64,000 nucleotides of DNA from Gluconacetobacter tumulicola (GCF_014174215.1 NZ_JABEQL010000005.1:62001-126000); one strand, 5' to 3'. Positions 18,064-25,915 are shown, numbered from the stretch's first letter. Numbers and translations: made by a program. Notes: a model not told the origin generated them from the letters alone.

Positions 18064-18369
18064 TCAGTCCTCGGACGGCAGAACGATGACGGTGGCGTGG
18101 CGCTCCGCGTCGGTAACGATGCGAATGGCCAGCCCCGGATGGATCACGTAGTGCGATGCCAGCGATGCGCCTGATTGAAGCGCGGTGCTGTTGGCCTGCC
18201 ATTGCTGGACGTTGACGTCGCCCCAGTCGCCACGGGTGTGGCGCCTGAAGTACGGGATCGGGTCGAGGCGACCCGAGCGGACCAGGCGGTCAATGCCTTT
18301 GCTGAAGATAAGCGCCCCGATGGGGAACGCCAGGCTCTGACAGTAGGTTTCGATGCGATGTGATGCCAT
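18064..18369 (-). CDS. Small ICE protein, paralogue A
   Basis: A 101-residue protein. The segment with RRHTRGDWGDV, then QANSTALQSG, YVIHPGLAIRI and ATVIVLPSED aligns with the neighbouring gene at 18460-18780 (RHVRGDWGEI, QANDVAIQQD, FRITPDLALIV, TTVIQLPEE). The two are tandem paralogues of a family I know only from ICE annotations; function unknown. A leader hairpin (18393-18426) precedes AAGGAGGAG and the ATG. Confidence 0.75.
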   Translation of the reverse strand: MASHRIETYCQSLAFPIGALIFSKGIDRLVRSGRLDPIPYFRRHTRGDWGDVNVQQWQANSTALQSGASLASHYVIHPGLAIRIVTDAERHATVIVLPSED

Positions 18370-18392
18370 GGGCTCCTCCTTGATGAGTCATT

Positions 18393-18426
18393 GAGCCACG
18401 ACACCCCTGCCGGAGTGAAGTGGCTC
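18393..18426 (-). promoter_or_regulatory. Leader hairpin before paralogue A
   Basis: Arms GAGCCAC / GTGGCTC about 24 bases before the start codon. Confidence 0.5.
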
Positions 18427-18459
18427 CGTCAGGAGAATGAGGATGACGATGTGGGGACG

Positions 18460-18780
18460 TCAGATCAGGTCCCGCTCTTCGGGAAGCTGGATCACCGTGG
18501 TCTCGTGGTCCTCGCTGGTCTTGACGATCAGCGCCAGGTCCGGCGTGATCCTGAACTGCGAGATCATCAGGTTGTCCTGTTGGATCGCCACGTCGTTGGC
18601 TTGGCGTGTGGCCTCATCGATCTCGCCCCAGTCCCCGCGCACATGGCGCTGGACATAGGCTAAGGGGTCGATCAGGCCTCTTCGGGCCAGCCAATGCACC
18701 TTCTCGCTCAACTTCAACGTACTCGGTGCGAACAACGGTTGCTTGCGCGGCGCCGGCCGCTTGAACGGATTGGGGAACAT
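18460..18780 (-). CDS. Small ICE protein, paralogue B
   Basis: A 106-residue protein with a basic N-terminus (MFPNPFKRPAPRKQP) followed by the same fold region as paralogue A (RGDWGEI ... TTVIQLPEE). Start set at MFPNPF, nine bases after AAGGAG. No function can be assigned. A small GGACG/CGTCC hairpin precedes it. Confidence 0.72.
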   Translation of the reverse strand: MFPNPFKRPAPRKQPLFAPSTLKLSEKVHWLARRGLIDPLAYVQRHVRGDWGEIDEATRQANDVAIQQDNLMISQFRITPDLALIVKTSEDHETTVIQLPEERDLI

Positions 18781-18830
18781 GGTGTTTCTCCTTCGATGTG
18801 GTACAGCAGGACGGCAGCGCGTCCGGTGGA

Positions 18831-19940
18831 TCAGCGGATGGTCAGCACCTCGCCCCGTGTCGCGGAGCCAGGCGTCATGTCCCATGCGCGGATGACGGGC
18901 ACAAACTTGTCGGTGAGGATGCGGGTCTCGGCGATGGAGCCGTCTTCGCGTTCGGTGAATTCCCGCTGGAGCGTCTTGTCCTTGTGGGTGTCACCTTTGA
19001 CGACGAGCACGCGGCCCGTCTGGGAGCGCACAACGCCGGAGATCGCGCCCGCGGCCAAGGCCAGGGCGAGATGCCAGTGGGACAAGGCCCGCGCCGGTGG
19101 ACGCAGCGACTGCTGCGCGGCCCCCAGGTGCGTGTCCAGCGACGGCCAGAGGCCTTGCAGCCTGCCAACCTCGTCGGCGAACTGCTCGGGCTCCATCGTC
19201 ACGCGGAAGAAATGCTCCGGCTCGGCCGGACTGGCGGGGACGATGTACGGCAGGAACGGCCAATCGCTCGGCAGCTCCTCGGCTTCGACTTCGCCAAGCC
19301 CAACCTGCAGCAGCAGATTGCGCACGGCCTTGACGCCATCGGGGGCCTGCTCGCGCTGGCGCACCCTTCGGCCAAAGATCACCACCTGCTTGAACTGCGT
19401 TTCCACCGCTCGGTAGATCCGCAGATCGGTGTAGTGGCGTGTCAGCCAACCAACCAGCTCCGCGTCGAGCACGTAGCCGGGGACGATGAAGACCAGCACG
19501 CCGCCGTACTGCAGCAGCGACAGCGAACGCTGATAGAACAGCTTTTCGAGGCGGGCACGTCCCTGACCTTGATAGCCGATGTTGCCGTTGACGTCCTTGG
19601 ACAGGTCGCCATACGGCGGGTTGAGCCAGAGCAGCCCGAAGGACTGTTTGGAGACCATCGTGTCCATCAGATCCGCGTGCAGGCAGTGATCGACCAGACC
19701 TCGGGCATGGCGTGCCCGCTCCGCGTCGAACTCGACGGCGAACGCCTTGGCCTGCTCGCGCCCGAGGGCATGGGCGGCTTCGGCGATTGCCACGCCTTCG
19801 CCGGCGCAGGGATCGAGGATGCACATCGGCCCGTCGCTGGGCATTAGTGCGTTGAGGGCTCTTTCGAGCGTGGGTTCGTCGGTCGGGTAGTACCCGTTCT
19901 TGGCGAAATTGCGGGCGAGCCGCGGGAACATGAGGGCCAT
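18831..19940 (-). CDS. SAM-dependent DNA methyltransferase-like protein
   Basis: A 369-residue protein. DPCAGEG (43-49) is the SAM-binding motif and NPPYG (107-111) the catalytic motif of adenine or N4-cytosine DNA methylases. The long C-terminal part is family-specific (annotated in related ICEs as DUF6094, from memory). It may methylate element DNA to evade restriction; target unknown. No endonuclease gene is adjacent. Start at MALMFP with AAGGAG upstream; a strong leader hairpin lies at 19969-19998. Confidence 0.78.
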   Translation of the reverse strand: MALMFPRLARNFAKNGYYPTDEPTLERALNALMPSDGPMCILDPCAGEGVAIAEAAHALGREQAKAFAVEFDAERARHARGLVDHCLHADLMDTMVSKQSFGLLWLNPPYGDLSKDVNGNIGYQGQGRARLEKLFYQRSLSLLQYGGVLVFIVPGYVLDAELVGWLTRHYTDLRIYRAVETQFKQVVIFGRRVRQREQAPDGVKAVRNLLLQVGLGEVEAEELPSDWPFLPYIVPASPAEPEHFFRVTMEPEQFADEVGRLQGLWPSLDTHLGAAQQSLRPPARALSHWHLALALAAGAISGVVRSQTGRVLVVKGDTHKDKTLQREFTEREDGSIAETRILTDKFVPVIRAWDMTPGSATRGEVLTIR

Positions 19941-19968
19941 GGAAGTCTCCTTGTTGGCGGGGATGAAA

Positions 19969-19998
19969 CACGGAAGCACGCCAAGGCGTGCCTCCGTG
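19969..19998 (-). promoter_or_regulatory. Leader hairpin before the methyltransferase-like gene
   Basis: Arms CACGGAAGCACGCC / GGCGTGCCTCCGTG with a two-base loop and one mismatch, about 28 bases before the start codon, followed by AAGGAG. Confidence 0.65.
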
Positions 19999-20004
19999 GG
20001 TGGG

Positions 20005-20652
20005 TCAGGCCGCTACCACTTCCGGCGTCCAGATCTTGGCCGGGTATGGATAGGCGGTGAGCACGTCACTGCGGATCAGGGAACCCAGCGCCAAGGTCAG
20101 CGCCGGCACGTCGATGGCGAGCCGATGGCCTTCCAGCGGCCCGAGGGCGAACGGAAGGCGGGCCAGCATCTCGCGGCTTTGCAGCAGTTCCAGCACGGTC
20201 TCGCGCCAGTGGTCGAGCAGCGGCAACGGGCAGGTGTCCCGCACCAGCATCCACAGGCGGTCAAGCCGGTGGGCACTGTCGCGTGGCAGCAATGCCAATG
20301 CGCTGGCGTTGGCCTTGTCGGGCTTGACGCAGCGCCGGTCGAACAGCCACACGTTGGACAGCGAACCGAACAGCGTTCGCCGGTAAGCGCGGGTCATGCG
20401 CTTTTCCAGGCGATCGACGTTGCCGACGAACACCGGGACGCTGCCGCCCTGGTCGGTGATGATGTGGAACTGGTCCAGTCCCTGCTCGTCGCGCCCGAGG
20501 GTCAGGCGAGCAAGGAACTGCTGGACGGCGGTGTCGCGCGCCCAGATGGACAGGAAGATCAGGTTGCCCTGGTCATCGCCGACACAGGCGTCGGCCATCA
20601 CGTCCGGGCATTCGTCGATGCGGTACAGCGTGGAAGAAGTGTTTGCGGGCAT
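20005..20652 (-). CDS. Hypothetical ICE accessory protein
   Basis: A 215-residue soluble protein beginning MPANTSSTLYRIDEC, with no recognisable catalytic motif. The N-terminal half is beta-rich (GNLIFLSIWARDT) and the C-terminal half is helical and leucine-rich. It has its own leader hairpin (20690-20710) and ends seven bases before the next leader region. Conserved in ICE accessory blocks as far as I recall; function unknown. Confidence 0.72.
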   Translation of the reverse strand: MPANTSSTLYRIDECPDVMADACVGDDQGNLIFLSIWARDTAVQQFLARLTLGRDEQGLDQFHIITDQGGSVPVFVGNVDRLEKRMTRAYRRTLFGSLSNVWLFDRRCVKPDKANASALALLPRDSAHRLDRLWMLVRDTCPLPLLDHWRETVLELLQSREMLARLPFALGPLEGHRLAIDVPALTLALGSLIRSDVLTAYPYPAKIWTPEVVAA

Positions 20653-20680
20653 GGTGGTGTCCTCGGATGAACGGGAACAG

Positions 20681-20712
20681 CACCGCCCCCTGGGGCAAGT
20701 ACTGCCCCAGTG
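20681..20712 (-). promoter_or_regulatory. Leader hairpin before gene 20005-20652
   Basis: Arms CTGGGGCA / TGCCCCAG (20690-20697/20703-20710) with outer CAC/GTG pairs; leader pattern CCCACxGGGG shared with other genes in the block. Confidence 0.6.
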
Positions 20713-20725
20713 GGAAGAAAATCGC

Positions 20726-20986
20726 TCAGTCCGGCTCGAACTGCCGGGTGTGCGGGTTGAAGTGAAGCGCCTCGTCCACCGCCGTGATCGGCGTGAAGCC
20801 GTCCAGGTAGATGTTGTTGAGGTACTGGTCGCGGTAGGTCAGTGCCTGCCGTGCCTGTTCCTCGGTGAGGCCGTTGCTGATGAAGTACTCCAGCATCTCC
20901 TCGTCGGAGGACACTTCGTCGTTGGACAAACTTCCTTCAACGAGTGCCAGCAGCGAGGGTGAGAGCGCAGCCAGGATCGGGTCCAT
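20726..20986 (-). CDS. Small acidic hypothetical protein
   Basis: An 86-residue, strongly acidic protein (MDPILAALSPSLLALVE ... FNPHTRQFEPD). It lies 16 bases after the preceding gene with AGGAGG before the ATG and no leader hairpin, so it is co-transcribed with the gene at 21003-21410. The acidity would suit a DNA-mimic or regulatory partner, but that is speculation. Confidence 0.7.
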   Translation of the reverse strand: MDPILAALSPSLLALVEGSLSNDEVSSDEEMLEYFISNGLTEEQARQALTYRDQYLNNIYLDGFTPITAVDEALHFNPHTRQFEPD

Positions 20987-21002
20987 GTTGGTTCCTCCTG
21001 GC

Positions 21003-21410
21003 TCAGGCCATCAGCGTCGCGGCGGGAGCAGTGACAGCCGTGGGTGTGCGTCGCCGTGCGTGGTAGGCGCGAACGCCTGCACGCCAGTCGGCGGACTGCT
21101 CCGGTGCGAGGTTCAGATAGGACAGCGGGCACGAGTAGTAGTACGGGTGCATGGACTCTTCCAGCGGCTTGTAGCCCCACTGGTTGCCGCTGCGTTCCAG
21201 CAGATCGCAGCGGATGTAGCGCAGGGACTGGCCCGGCGCGAGATCACGATGCACACCCTCGACCTTGGCGGTCGTTTCGACCACGGACCACAGCACGTTG
21301 CCGCGCAGTGCGTGAGCGATGACCTTCGCGCTGACGCGCTCGGTCTGCTGCGGTGCGATCAGTTCCGCGATCAGTTCAGACCGCGATTGGGGAGAGAAAT
21401 ACCAGCCCAT
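21003..21410 (-). CDS. Hypothetical ICE accessory protein
   Basis: A 135-residue protein beginning MGWYFSPQSRSELIAELI, with conserved-looking aromatic stretches (MHPYYYSCPLSYL). Family unknown to me. Its leader can fold GGCCTCC (21415-21421) onto GGAGGCC (21438-21444), covering the Shine-Dalgarno. Confidence 0.75.
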   Translation of the reverse strand: MGWYFSPQSRSELIAELIAPQQTERVSAKVIAHALRGNVLWSVVETTAKVEGVHRDLAPGQSLRYIRCDLLERSGNQWGYKPLEESMHPYYYSCPLSYLNLAPEQSADWRAGVRAYHARRRTPTAVTAPAATLMA

Positions 21411-21414
21411 GAGA

Positions 21415-21471
21415 GGCCTCCTGGAAAAAGTAGAGTCGGAGGCCGCCCGCAGGGGGAGAACCCCCGACGGG
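21415..21471 (-). promoter_or_regulatory. Leader with SD-sequestering stem before gene 21003-21410
   Basis: Proximal stem GGAGGCC/GGCCTCC includes the Shine-Dalgarno. A second hairpin GGGGG-AGAA-CCCCC flanked by CCCG/CGGG lies just upstream (21446-21471). Confidence 0.6.
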
Positions 21472-21512
21472 TGGTGAAAAGCCGATCAAGCGGCGATTAC
21501 GTGTGCCGGACC

Positions 21513-21839
21513 TCAGTAGTCCGAATCGCAACCGGCCGGGCAATAACCCAGTTCGATTCCGTGCGAGCAATAGCCGTGTTCAGCGTTCCAGTCCTGGGCT
21601 TCCTGCCTTTCGGCCGGTGTCGCGTAGTCCCATTCCTGTGCGATCTGCAGCGCTTGTGCGCGTTGGTCTTCGGGCAGTCGAGCAACTTGCTCGTCGATCG
21701 CCGAACTGAAGCGTTCGACGTAGTAGTCGTGAGACAGTCCGCACCCCTTGGTGGCTTGTGCGGCTTCCGTCTCGCAGAGAGCCCGCCAAGCGGGTTCATC
21801 CAGAGCGGAGCGAGGGGAATCGCAAGCGATGGTGGACAT
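21513..21839 (-). CDS. Small hypothetical protein, Cys-rich tail
   Basis: A 108-residue protein starting MSTIACDSP. The C-terminal end EHGYCSHGIELGYCPAGC has three cysteines and a histidine that could bind metal. Start at MSTIAC with GGAGG before it, although an upstream in-frame ATG adds five residues. Function unknown. Confidence 0.72.
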   Translation of the reverse strand: MSTIACDSPRSALDEPAWRALCETEAAQATKGCGLSHDYYVERFSSAIDEQVARLPEDQRAQALQIAQEWDYATPAERQEAQDWNAEHGYCSHGIELGYCPAGCDSDY

Positions 21840-21840
21840 G

Positions 21841-21899
21841 ATGGAGACCTCCAAAAAGGAGCCGAGGCCTCCCCCGCATGGGGAAGGAACCCCGGCGGG
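21841..21899 (-). promoter_or_regulatory. Leader hairpins before gene 21513-21839
   Basis: Distal hairpin CCCGC ... GGGG-aaggaa-CCCC ... GCGGG (21872-21899) and a short CTCC/GGAG pair over the Shine-Dalgarno (21849-21861). Confidence 0.5.
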
Positions 21900-21933
21900 T
21901 GGATGAAGGACACCGCGGATGCGGCGCCCATGG

Positions 21934-22626
21934 TCACGCAGGTTGCAGTTCGGCCTGGCGGCTCCACTCCTGCGTCTTGAAGTCCAGCGCGTAGCCCAGT
22001 TCGCCCAGGCGGGCGATCTGCGCGCGCAGGGCGCGGCGGTCGATGGTCGAATCCAGCTTCACGGACTCGCCCAGCGGCCACAACAGGCCGAACAGTGCGG
22101 CGTCGCCATCCTCGGTGCTGCCGGGGGCAGCAGCCGTAGCAGGCGGCGGCGCGTCCACGCCGAAGGGCGTGGTATCGATCAGCGGGTCCGCGGAGGCCTG
22201 CACGGGTGCAGATTTGGCGAACCTGGATGCCTTGGCGGCCTTGACCGGCGTTGCCGCAGGCGGCGGCCCTTGCTCTTCATCGAGCGGATCGACTTCCTGC
22301 GGGGCGAAGCTATGTGCTTCGGCCTTGCTCAGCTTGTCGATGCCGAAAAGTGTCATGCCGTCCAGGTTGGCGCGCATCTCGAAACGCATGCTGCCGTCGC
22401 TGATCGGATAGCCTTTGAGGAAGATGTAGCGGAGGACGAATTCCCCTTGGTACTTGCCCTCGGGGTACTGCTCCAGTTCGGCATCTTTTATCGTGAACTT
22501 GCCGAGTTGGCATTCGAGCTTGCCAACGTTGAACTTTCCGTTGCGGCCGTGAATGGTGCGCAGCGCGAGCTGGCCCGGGACGATGATGGGCGTGGCCGAT
22601 TTCTCGGGTGCCGATGTGACTGCCAT
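21934..22626 (-). CDS. DUF3275-family ICE protein
   Basis: A 230-residue protein whose N-terminal half (IIVPGQLALRTIHGRNGKF ... FVLRYIFLKGYP) matches the DUF3275 family of ICEs; the middle is low-complexity Ala/Pro and the C-terminus (LGYALDFKTQEWSRQAELQ) is helical. The domain is small and possibly OB-like, but its role is not known. It follows the DUF3577 gene and carries its own leader hairpin, which also serves as that gene's terminator. Confidence 0.82.
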   Translation of the reverse strand: MAVTSAPEKSATPIIVPGQLALRTIHGRNGKFNVGKLECQLGKFTIKDAELEQYPEGKYQGEFVLRYIFLKGYPISDGSMRFEMRANLDGMTLFGIDKLSKAEAHSFAPQEVDPLDEEQGPPPAATPVKAAKASRFAKSAPVQASADPLIDTTPFGVDAPPPATAAAPGSTEDGDAALFGLLWPLGESVKLDSTIDRRALRAQIARLGELGYALDFKTQEWSRQAELQPA

Positions 22627-22648
22627 GATGCTTCTCCTTGAGAAATAG

Positions 22649-22680
22649 GAAAAAGGCAAGGCCCCGTGAGGGGCCATGCC
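22649..22680 (-). terminator. Terminator after DUF3577 gene, doubling as DUF3275 leader
   Basis: Minus-strand arms GGCATGGCCCC / GGGGCCTTGCC around TCAC, then TTTTTCC. It begins three bases after the DUF3577 stop and ends about 23 bases before the DUF3275 ATG. Confidence 0.85.
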
Positions 22681-22683
22681 GGA

Positions 22684-23601
22684 TCAGAACGAAGCAGCCA
22701 ATGCTGGCTCCTGCTCCTCGACTTCACCTGCGGGCTCGCGCTCGGCGGACTCGGCAGGCTGCTCGGCAGCGGTGTCGGCAGCGTCCTCGGCTTCGGGCGC
22801 GGATGCGTCCTGGGCCTGCGGTGCCTCGGCTTGCGCCTGGCTCGTGGGATAGACCTGGGTGCCATCGATCTTGATCAGACCGATGTGGACCAGCGTCGAT
22901 TCCAGACTCGCGGCCGGTTCCCCGGCGTGCTCCCCCTTGGTGCGGATGTACGGATCGATCTTCATGTCGTTCAGACGGAAGGCGACCAGCACTTTGCGAT
23001 CCGCTTCGATGGCCTGCACGCACCGGCGAACCAGGTGCTCGGCTTCAGGGGTGGCGACGATCGTGTCGAAATACCGATACTCCGGTTCATCGACAGGGCC
23101 GGTCAGCGCTGCGATGCAGCACGACAGGAAGGGATCACCGTCTTTGGGAGTGACGTCCTTCGGGCGGCTGAGGTAGCCGATGCCGCGGGTGATCAGCTCG
23201 TGCTGCTTGATCGAGGCCAGTTCGGCCCGGTCAATCAGTTCGGTCTTGAGCAGCCGGGCCTTGAGAGACCCGCCTACTTCGCCCTTGCGTTCACCCTTGT
23301 CGCGGATGAAGGGATCGGCGCGCAGATCGCCAGTGCGGAAGCGCACCAGTGGGCGCTGCTTGGGATCGTCAACGCCGATGTAGCGCTGGACGAGCTTCTT
23401 GGCCTCGGCACCCGAGACTTTGACGTCGAAGTAGCGGTAGCTGGGGTCCCTGGCAGGGCCGACCAGCGCGGCGATGGTGCATGCCAGGAAAGGCTGCGCT
23501 CGGCGGCCGCCCCTGACGGGCACTTCACGGACACGCTGGATGTAGCCGATGCCCGAAGTGTGGAGGTCGAAATACGATTTCTCGTTTGAAGTGGTGTTCA
23601 T
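22684..23601 (-). CDS. STY4534-type (DUF3577) ICE replication protein with a tandem domain
   Basis: A 305-residue protein with two copies of one domain. GIGYIQRVREVPV ... FLACTIAALVGP ... YRYFDVKVS ... DPFIRDKGER (about 17-110) repeats as GIGYLSRPKDVTP ... FLSCCIAALTGP ... YRYFDTIVA ... DPYIRTKGEH (about 138-230), followed by an acidic Ala/Glu-rich tail. The family is annotated as an ICE replication protein (STY4534-like); biochemical function unproven. Start at MNTTSNEK, seven bases after GGAGA. Copy B of the structured module lies directly upstream. Confidence 0.83.
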   Translation of the reverse strand: MNTTSNEKSYFDLHTSGIGYIQRVREVPVRGGRRAQPFLACTIAALVGPARDPSYRYFDVKVSGAEAKKLVQRYIGVDDPKQRPLVRFRTGDLRADPFIRDKGERKGEVGGSLKARLLKTELIDRAELASIKQHELITRGIGYLSRPKDVTPKDGDPFLSCCIAALTGPVDEPEYRYFDTIVATPEAEHLVRRCVQAIEADRKVLVAFRLNDMKIDPYIRTKGEHAGEPAASLESTLVHIGLIKIDGTQVYPTSQAQAEAPQAQDASAPEAEDAADTAAEQPAESAEREPAGEVEEQEPALAASF

Positions 23602-23638
23602 GGTGAATCTCCATAGGGATGAAGCGGAGACACACCAG

Positions 23639-23820
23639 CCCACGCATGCGGGGAGAGGTGCGTAACCCCGCGGTGGGTTGATAAGGCGAAAGCATCCGCC
23701 ACCAGAGACTGGTGGCCGCTCGCGGAGGGATGCTGTGCGAGCTGGCACGGTCACGCAGTGGGAACTGCGCTGCAACCTCGAAGACCGATGGTTGCCTGGC
23801 ATGTCGCTGACGACGTCAGC
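23639..23820 (-). ncRNA. Structured leader module, copy B
   Basis: Upstream of the DUF3577 gene. On the plus strand: stem 1 GCAACC/GGTTGC (23772-23777/23790-23795), stem 2 GCTGACG-A-CGTCAGC (23806-23820), stem 3 CGCAGT-GGGA-ACTGCG (23754-23769), stem 4 GCATCC/GGATGC (23692-23697/23728-23733) around CCACCA/TGGTGG, then a leader hairpin CCCAC ... GTGGG with inner GCGGGG/CCCCGC (23639-23677). Each stem occupies the same place as in copy A with compensating base changes. Confidence 0.62.
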
Positions 23821-23916
23821 AGGCATGGGGTCAGCATGGCCGGGCCTCGCGCGTGCGACAGCAATCAATCGGCATCCGGGCGCTTCCCATTTTTTCCAGG
23901 CTGCCCAGTACCGCCC

Positions 23917-23944
23917 AAAAAGAAGCCCCCAAAATGGGGGCTTC
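23917..23944 (-). terminator. Intrinsic terminator after the DUF3085 gene
   Basis: Minus-strand GAAGCCCCC-ATTTT-GGGGGCTTC followed by TTTTT, 24 bases past the stop. Confidence 0.9.
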
Positions 23945-23967
23945 AAAGGGTATGCGGACATTTTTGA

Positions 23968-24321
23968 CTACGCCGATTCCACCGCCGCCAGTGACAGATG
24001 CGTAGCGGTGGCGGACAGCTCCAGATCATCTGAGCTTTGCAGAATGCGAGTGAAAACGCTGTCTTTCGGGTCGAAGAACTCGCCGAAGTCGTCGCCTCCA
24101 AGTTCGGCGCGTGCCAGTTCCCACCAGTCATCGAACGGGTCGGTATCCGGGTTGCAGCCGACGGCATAGGCCAGCAGCTTCACGCGGCCATCGGGGCGGC
24201 GCTCTCCGCGCTCGGCGAGGAAGTACACGCCCTGGTCTTTGGCCAGGACGACGCGGCATTGGTTGGCGATGGCCTCGGCAAGCACGGGGCGCAGGTCGGA
24301 GCCTCTGAATCGCAGTGACAT
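23968..24321 (-). CDS. DUF3085-family protein
   Basis: A 117-residue protein beginning MSLRFRGSDLRPVLAEAIA; GVYFLAERGERRPDGRVKLLAYAVGCNP and DPFDDWW match the DUF3085 family found in ICE and plasmid accessory regions. No enzymatic motif. It is a single-gene unit: a leader hairpin/terminator upstream and a strong terminator downstream. Confidence 0.82.
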   Translation of the reverse strand: MSLRFRGSDLRPVLAEAIANQCRVVLAKDQGVYFLAERGERRPDGRVKLLAYAVGCNPDTDPFDDWWELARAELGGDDFGEFFDPKDSVFTRILQSSDDLELSATATHLSLAAVESA

Positions 24322-24346
24322 GGTTGAAATCTCCTGTATGGATGAA

Positions 24347-24379
24347 GAAAAAGCCCTCCACCCAAACGGATGGAAGGCT
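24347..24379 (-). promoter_or_regulatory. Terminator-like leader hairpin before DUF3085 gene
   Basis: Minus-strand AGCCTTCCATCC / GGGTGGAGGGCT (imperfect) with TTTTTC after it, about 25 bases before the start codon. Confidence 0.6.
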
Positions 24380-24444
24380 TGTGGGGCAGTCGCCGGTAGG
24401 CTATGGACTGGTCAGTCGTGCCGCTGGGCTTCCTGTCTGGCATG

Positions 24445-25257
24445 TCAGGCTGGAACCGCCTGACGTCGCCGAGGAGCTTTGGCGTCGATCACGCTGACGT
24501 CGATCAGGCGCCAGCTCCCGTCGTCGATGAGCCGCTCTAGCACGTCACCGAGCATGTCGAAATACACCTCGTCGTGCCGATCGATCAATTCACCGTCGCG
24601 ATGCAGCTCCACCACGTAGGTGTCGCCGCCACGGTCGTAGAGGATCGTCACCTGACCCTCGAACTTGGTGGTTGAAACCGTGAAGCTGATCGCCGGCGGG
24701 GTCTCGATGATCTTGGAGGGCTTGGGATCGACCCAGACGAAGTCGCGGGCACCTGCATCGACCAGCATGTGGGTGATGCACCGGAACCCGTCGGGCGCGG
24801 GCATCTCCTCCAACTGCTCGATGAGTTGGCCCAGTTCCATGCACTGCGGCTCGGGAATGGGCAGCTTGGCGGGCGCTTTGCCGAGGATATGCCTCGTGAT
24901 GGTGTAAGGCGTGCCATCCGAAGTCTTCTCGGTGACGACTTCCGGGGTGTCCGCGCGCAGGCCGTCGAAACGGCGCCGTGCGTAGGGCTGGACATGCACC
25001 TTGGCGCCCTCGCTGGGAACGGTGGTGACCAGGCTGGGGTCGAGCACCGCGAACTCGCTGGGCTTGAGCTTGACGACGATGGCATCGTCATTCGCCGCGA
25101 CCACCTTGCCGTCGAAGGGTTGGGGATCGATGGCGAAGCCCAGCGTCGAGGATTGCGGCTGATCATCGAACACGCGGTACTTGAACGACCGCACGTTGCG
25201 GGGCACATGGCCTGCGACAAGCGAAGGCATCAGGGTCTTGATGAGAGAGCGATCCAT
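24445..25257 (-). CDS. Hypothetical ICE accessory protein
   Basis: A 270-residue soluble protein beginning MDRSLIKTLMPSLVAGHVP, with a beta-rich N-terminal half (AIVVKLKPSEFAVLDPSL) and a C-terminal segment ending in basic APRRRQAVPA. I do not recognise the family. Start at MDRSLI is fixed by AAGGAG. The leader can pair GGGAATC-CCTTG with CAAGG-GATTCCC across the Shine-Dalgarno, and module copy D lies upstream. Confidence 0.72.
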   Translation of the reverse strand: MDRSLIKTLMPSLVAGHVPRNVRSFKYRVFDDQPQSSTLGFAIDPQPFDGKVVAANDDAIVVKLKPSEFAVLDPSLVTTVPSEGAKVHVQPYARRRFDGLRADTPEVVTEKTSDGTPYTITRHILGKAPAKLPIPEPQCMELGQLIEQLEEMPAPDGFRCITHMLVDAGARDFVWVDPKPSKIIETPPAISFTVSTTKFEGQVTILYDRGGDTYVVELHRDGELIDRHDEVYFDMLGDVLERLIDDGSWRLIDVSVIDAKAPRRRQAVPA

Positions 25258-25428
25258 GGGAATCTCCTTGAGAAAGAACAAGGGATTCCCCGTCCACAAG
25301 GGAGAGGTCCCTTGTGGGTGGATGGACGCTGTACGTCCGTAGGAAGAATCGACCAGCACGGTGTCCCGCACTTGCAGCCTTGAAGGCCTCGGCTGCCAGG
25401 GCATGTGTCGGCAACGCCGACGAACATG
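25258..25428 (-). ncRNA. Structured leader module, copy D, with SD-sequestering stem
   Basis: On the plus strand: stem 1 GCAGCC/GGCTGC (25374-25379/25391-25396); stem 2 GTCGGC-AAC-GCCGAC (25407-25421) extended by CATGT/ACATG; hairpin GGACG/CGTCC (25324-25338) in the place of stem 4; leader hairpin CCACAAGGGA/TCCCTTGTGG (25294-25317); and a proximal helix (25258-25270 with 25279-25290) burying the Shine-Dalgarno AAGGAG. Stem 3 is weak here. Confidence 0.6.
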
Positions 25429-25510
25429 GAGCAAGGATGGCTCTGAAATGGGCGGCCTGCCCGCAAGAAATCGCACAGCGTCGCACCCGCTTTCCAGTGC
25501 TTCGGACAAG

Positions 25511-25533
25511 AAAAAGCCCCTCGAAAGGGGCTT
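25511..25533 (-). terminator. Intrinsic terminator after gene 25541-25819
   Basis: Minus-strand AAGCCCC-TTTCGA-GGGGCTT followed by TTTCTTG, eight bases past the stop. Confidence 0.85.
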
Positions 25534-25540
25534 GGTTGGG

Positions 25541-25819
25541 TCAGGCTTCGTACACGAAGTAGTGTTCTCGCTGACGTGGGAAGAAGACATGTTTCCATGT
25601 ATCGCCGCTGGTGTTGCCACCGTCGAAGACGACCATTTCGTAGTCGTCAATGTCGGTGTCCACCAGTTCGGCGCTGGCGACATGGCGCATGTGCAGCGTG
25701 CCGCTCATGCGCTTGAATACCAGGATCTGGCCGATGGCGTCGTCCTGGCCCATGGCATTGACGCAGGAACCGAGCTGGTACTCGAAGTCGGACGTGCTAG
25801 GGATGAGGTCGGGTAACAT
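25541..25819 (-). CDS. Small acidic hypothetical protein
   Basis: A 92-residue acidic protein (MLPDLIPSTSDFEYQ ... FFPRQREHYFVYEA). A short predicted-beta protein with no motif I know. It has its own leader hairpin (25843-25873) and terminator (25511-25533). Start supported by AGGAG nine bases upstream. Confidence 0.7.
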   Translation of the reverse strand: MLPDLIPSTSDFEYQLGSCVNAMGQDDAIGQILVFKRMSGTLHMRHVASAELVDTDIDDYEMVVFDGGNTSGDTWKHVFFPRQREHYFVYEA

Positions 25820-25842
25820 GAGGTTGCTCCTATGAAAATGAA

Positions 25843-25873
25843 CCAGCCCGGCTCCGGGAGGGAGACGGGCTGG
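25843..25873 (-). promoter_or_regulatory. Leader hairpin before gene 25541-25819
   Basis: Arms CCAGCCCG / CGGGCTGG followed on the minus strand by TTCATTTTC and AGGAG. Confidence 0.6.
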
Positions 25874-25915
25874 TATGGGGAGAACAAAGAGGAAGGATGT
25901 TGTGTCGCGTGGCTG

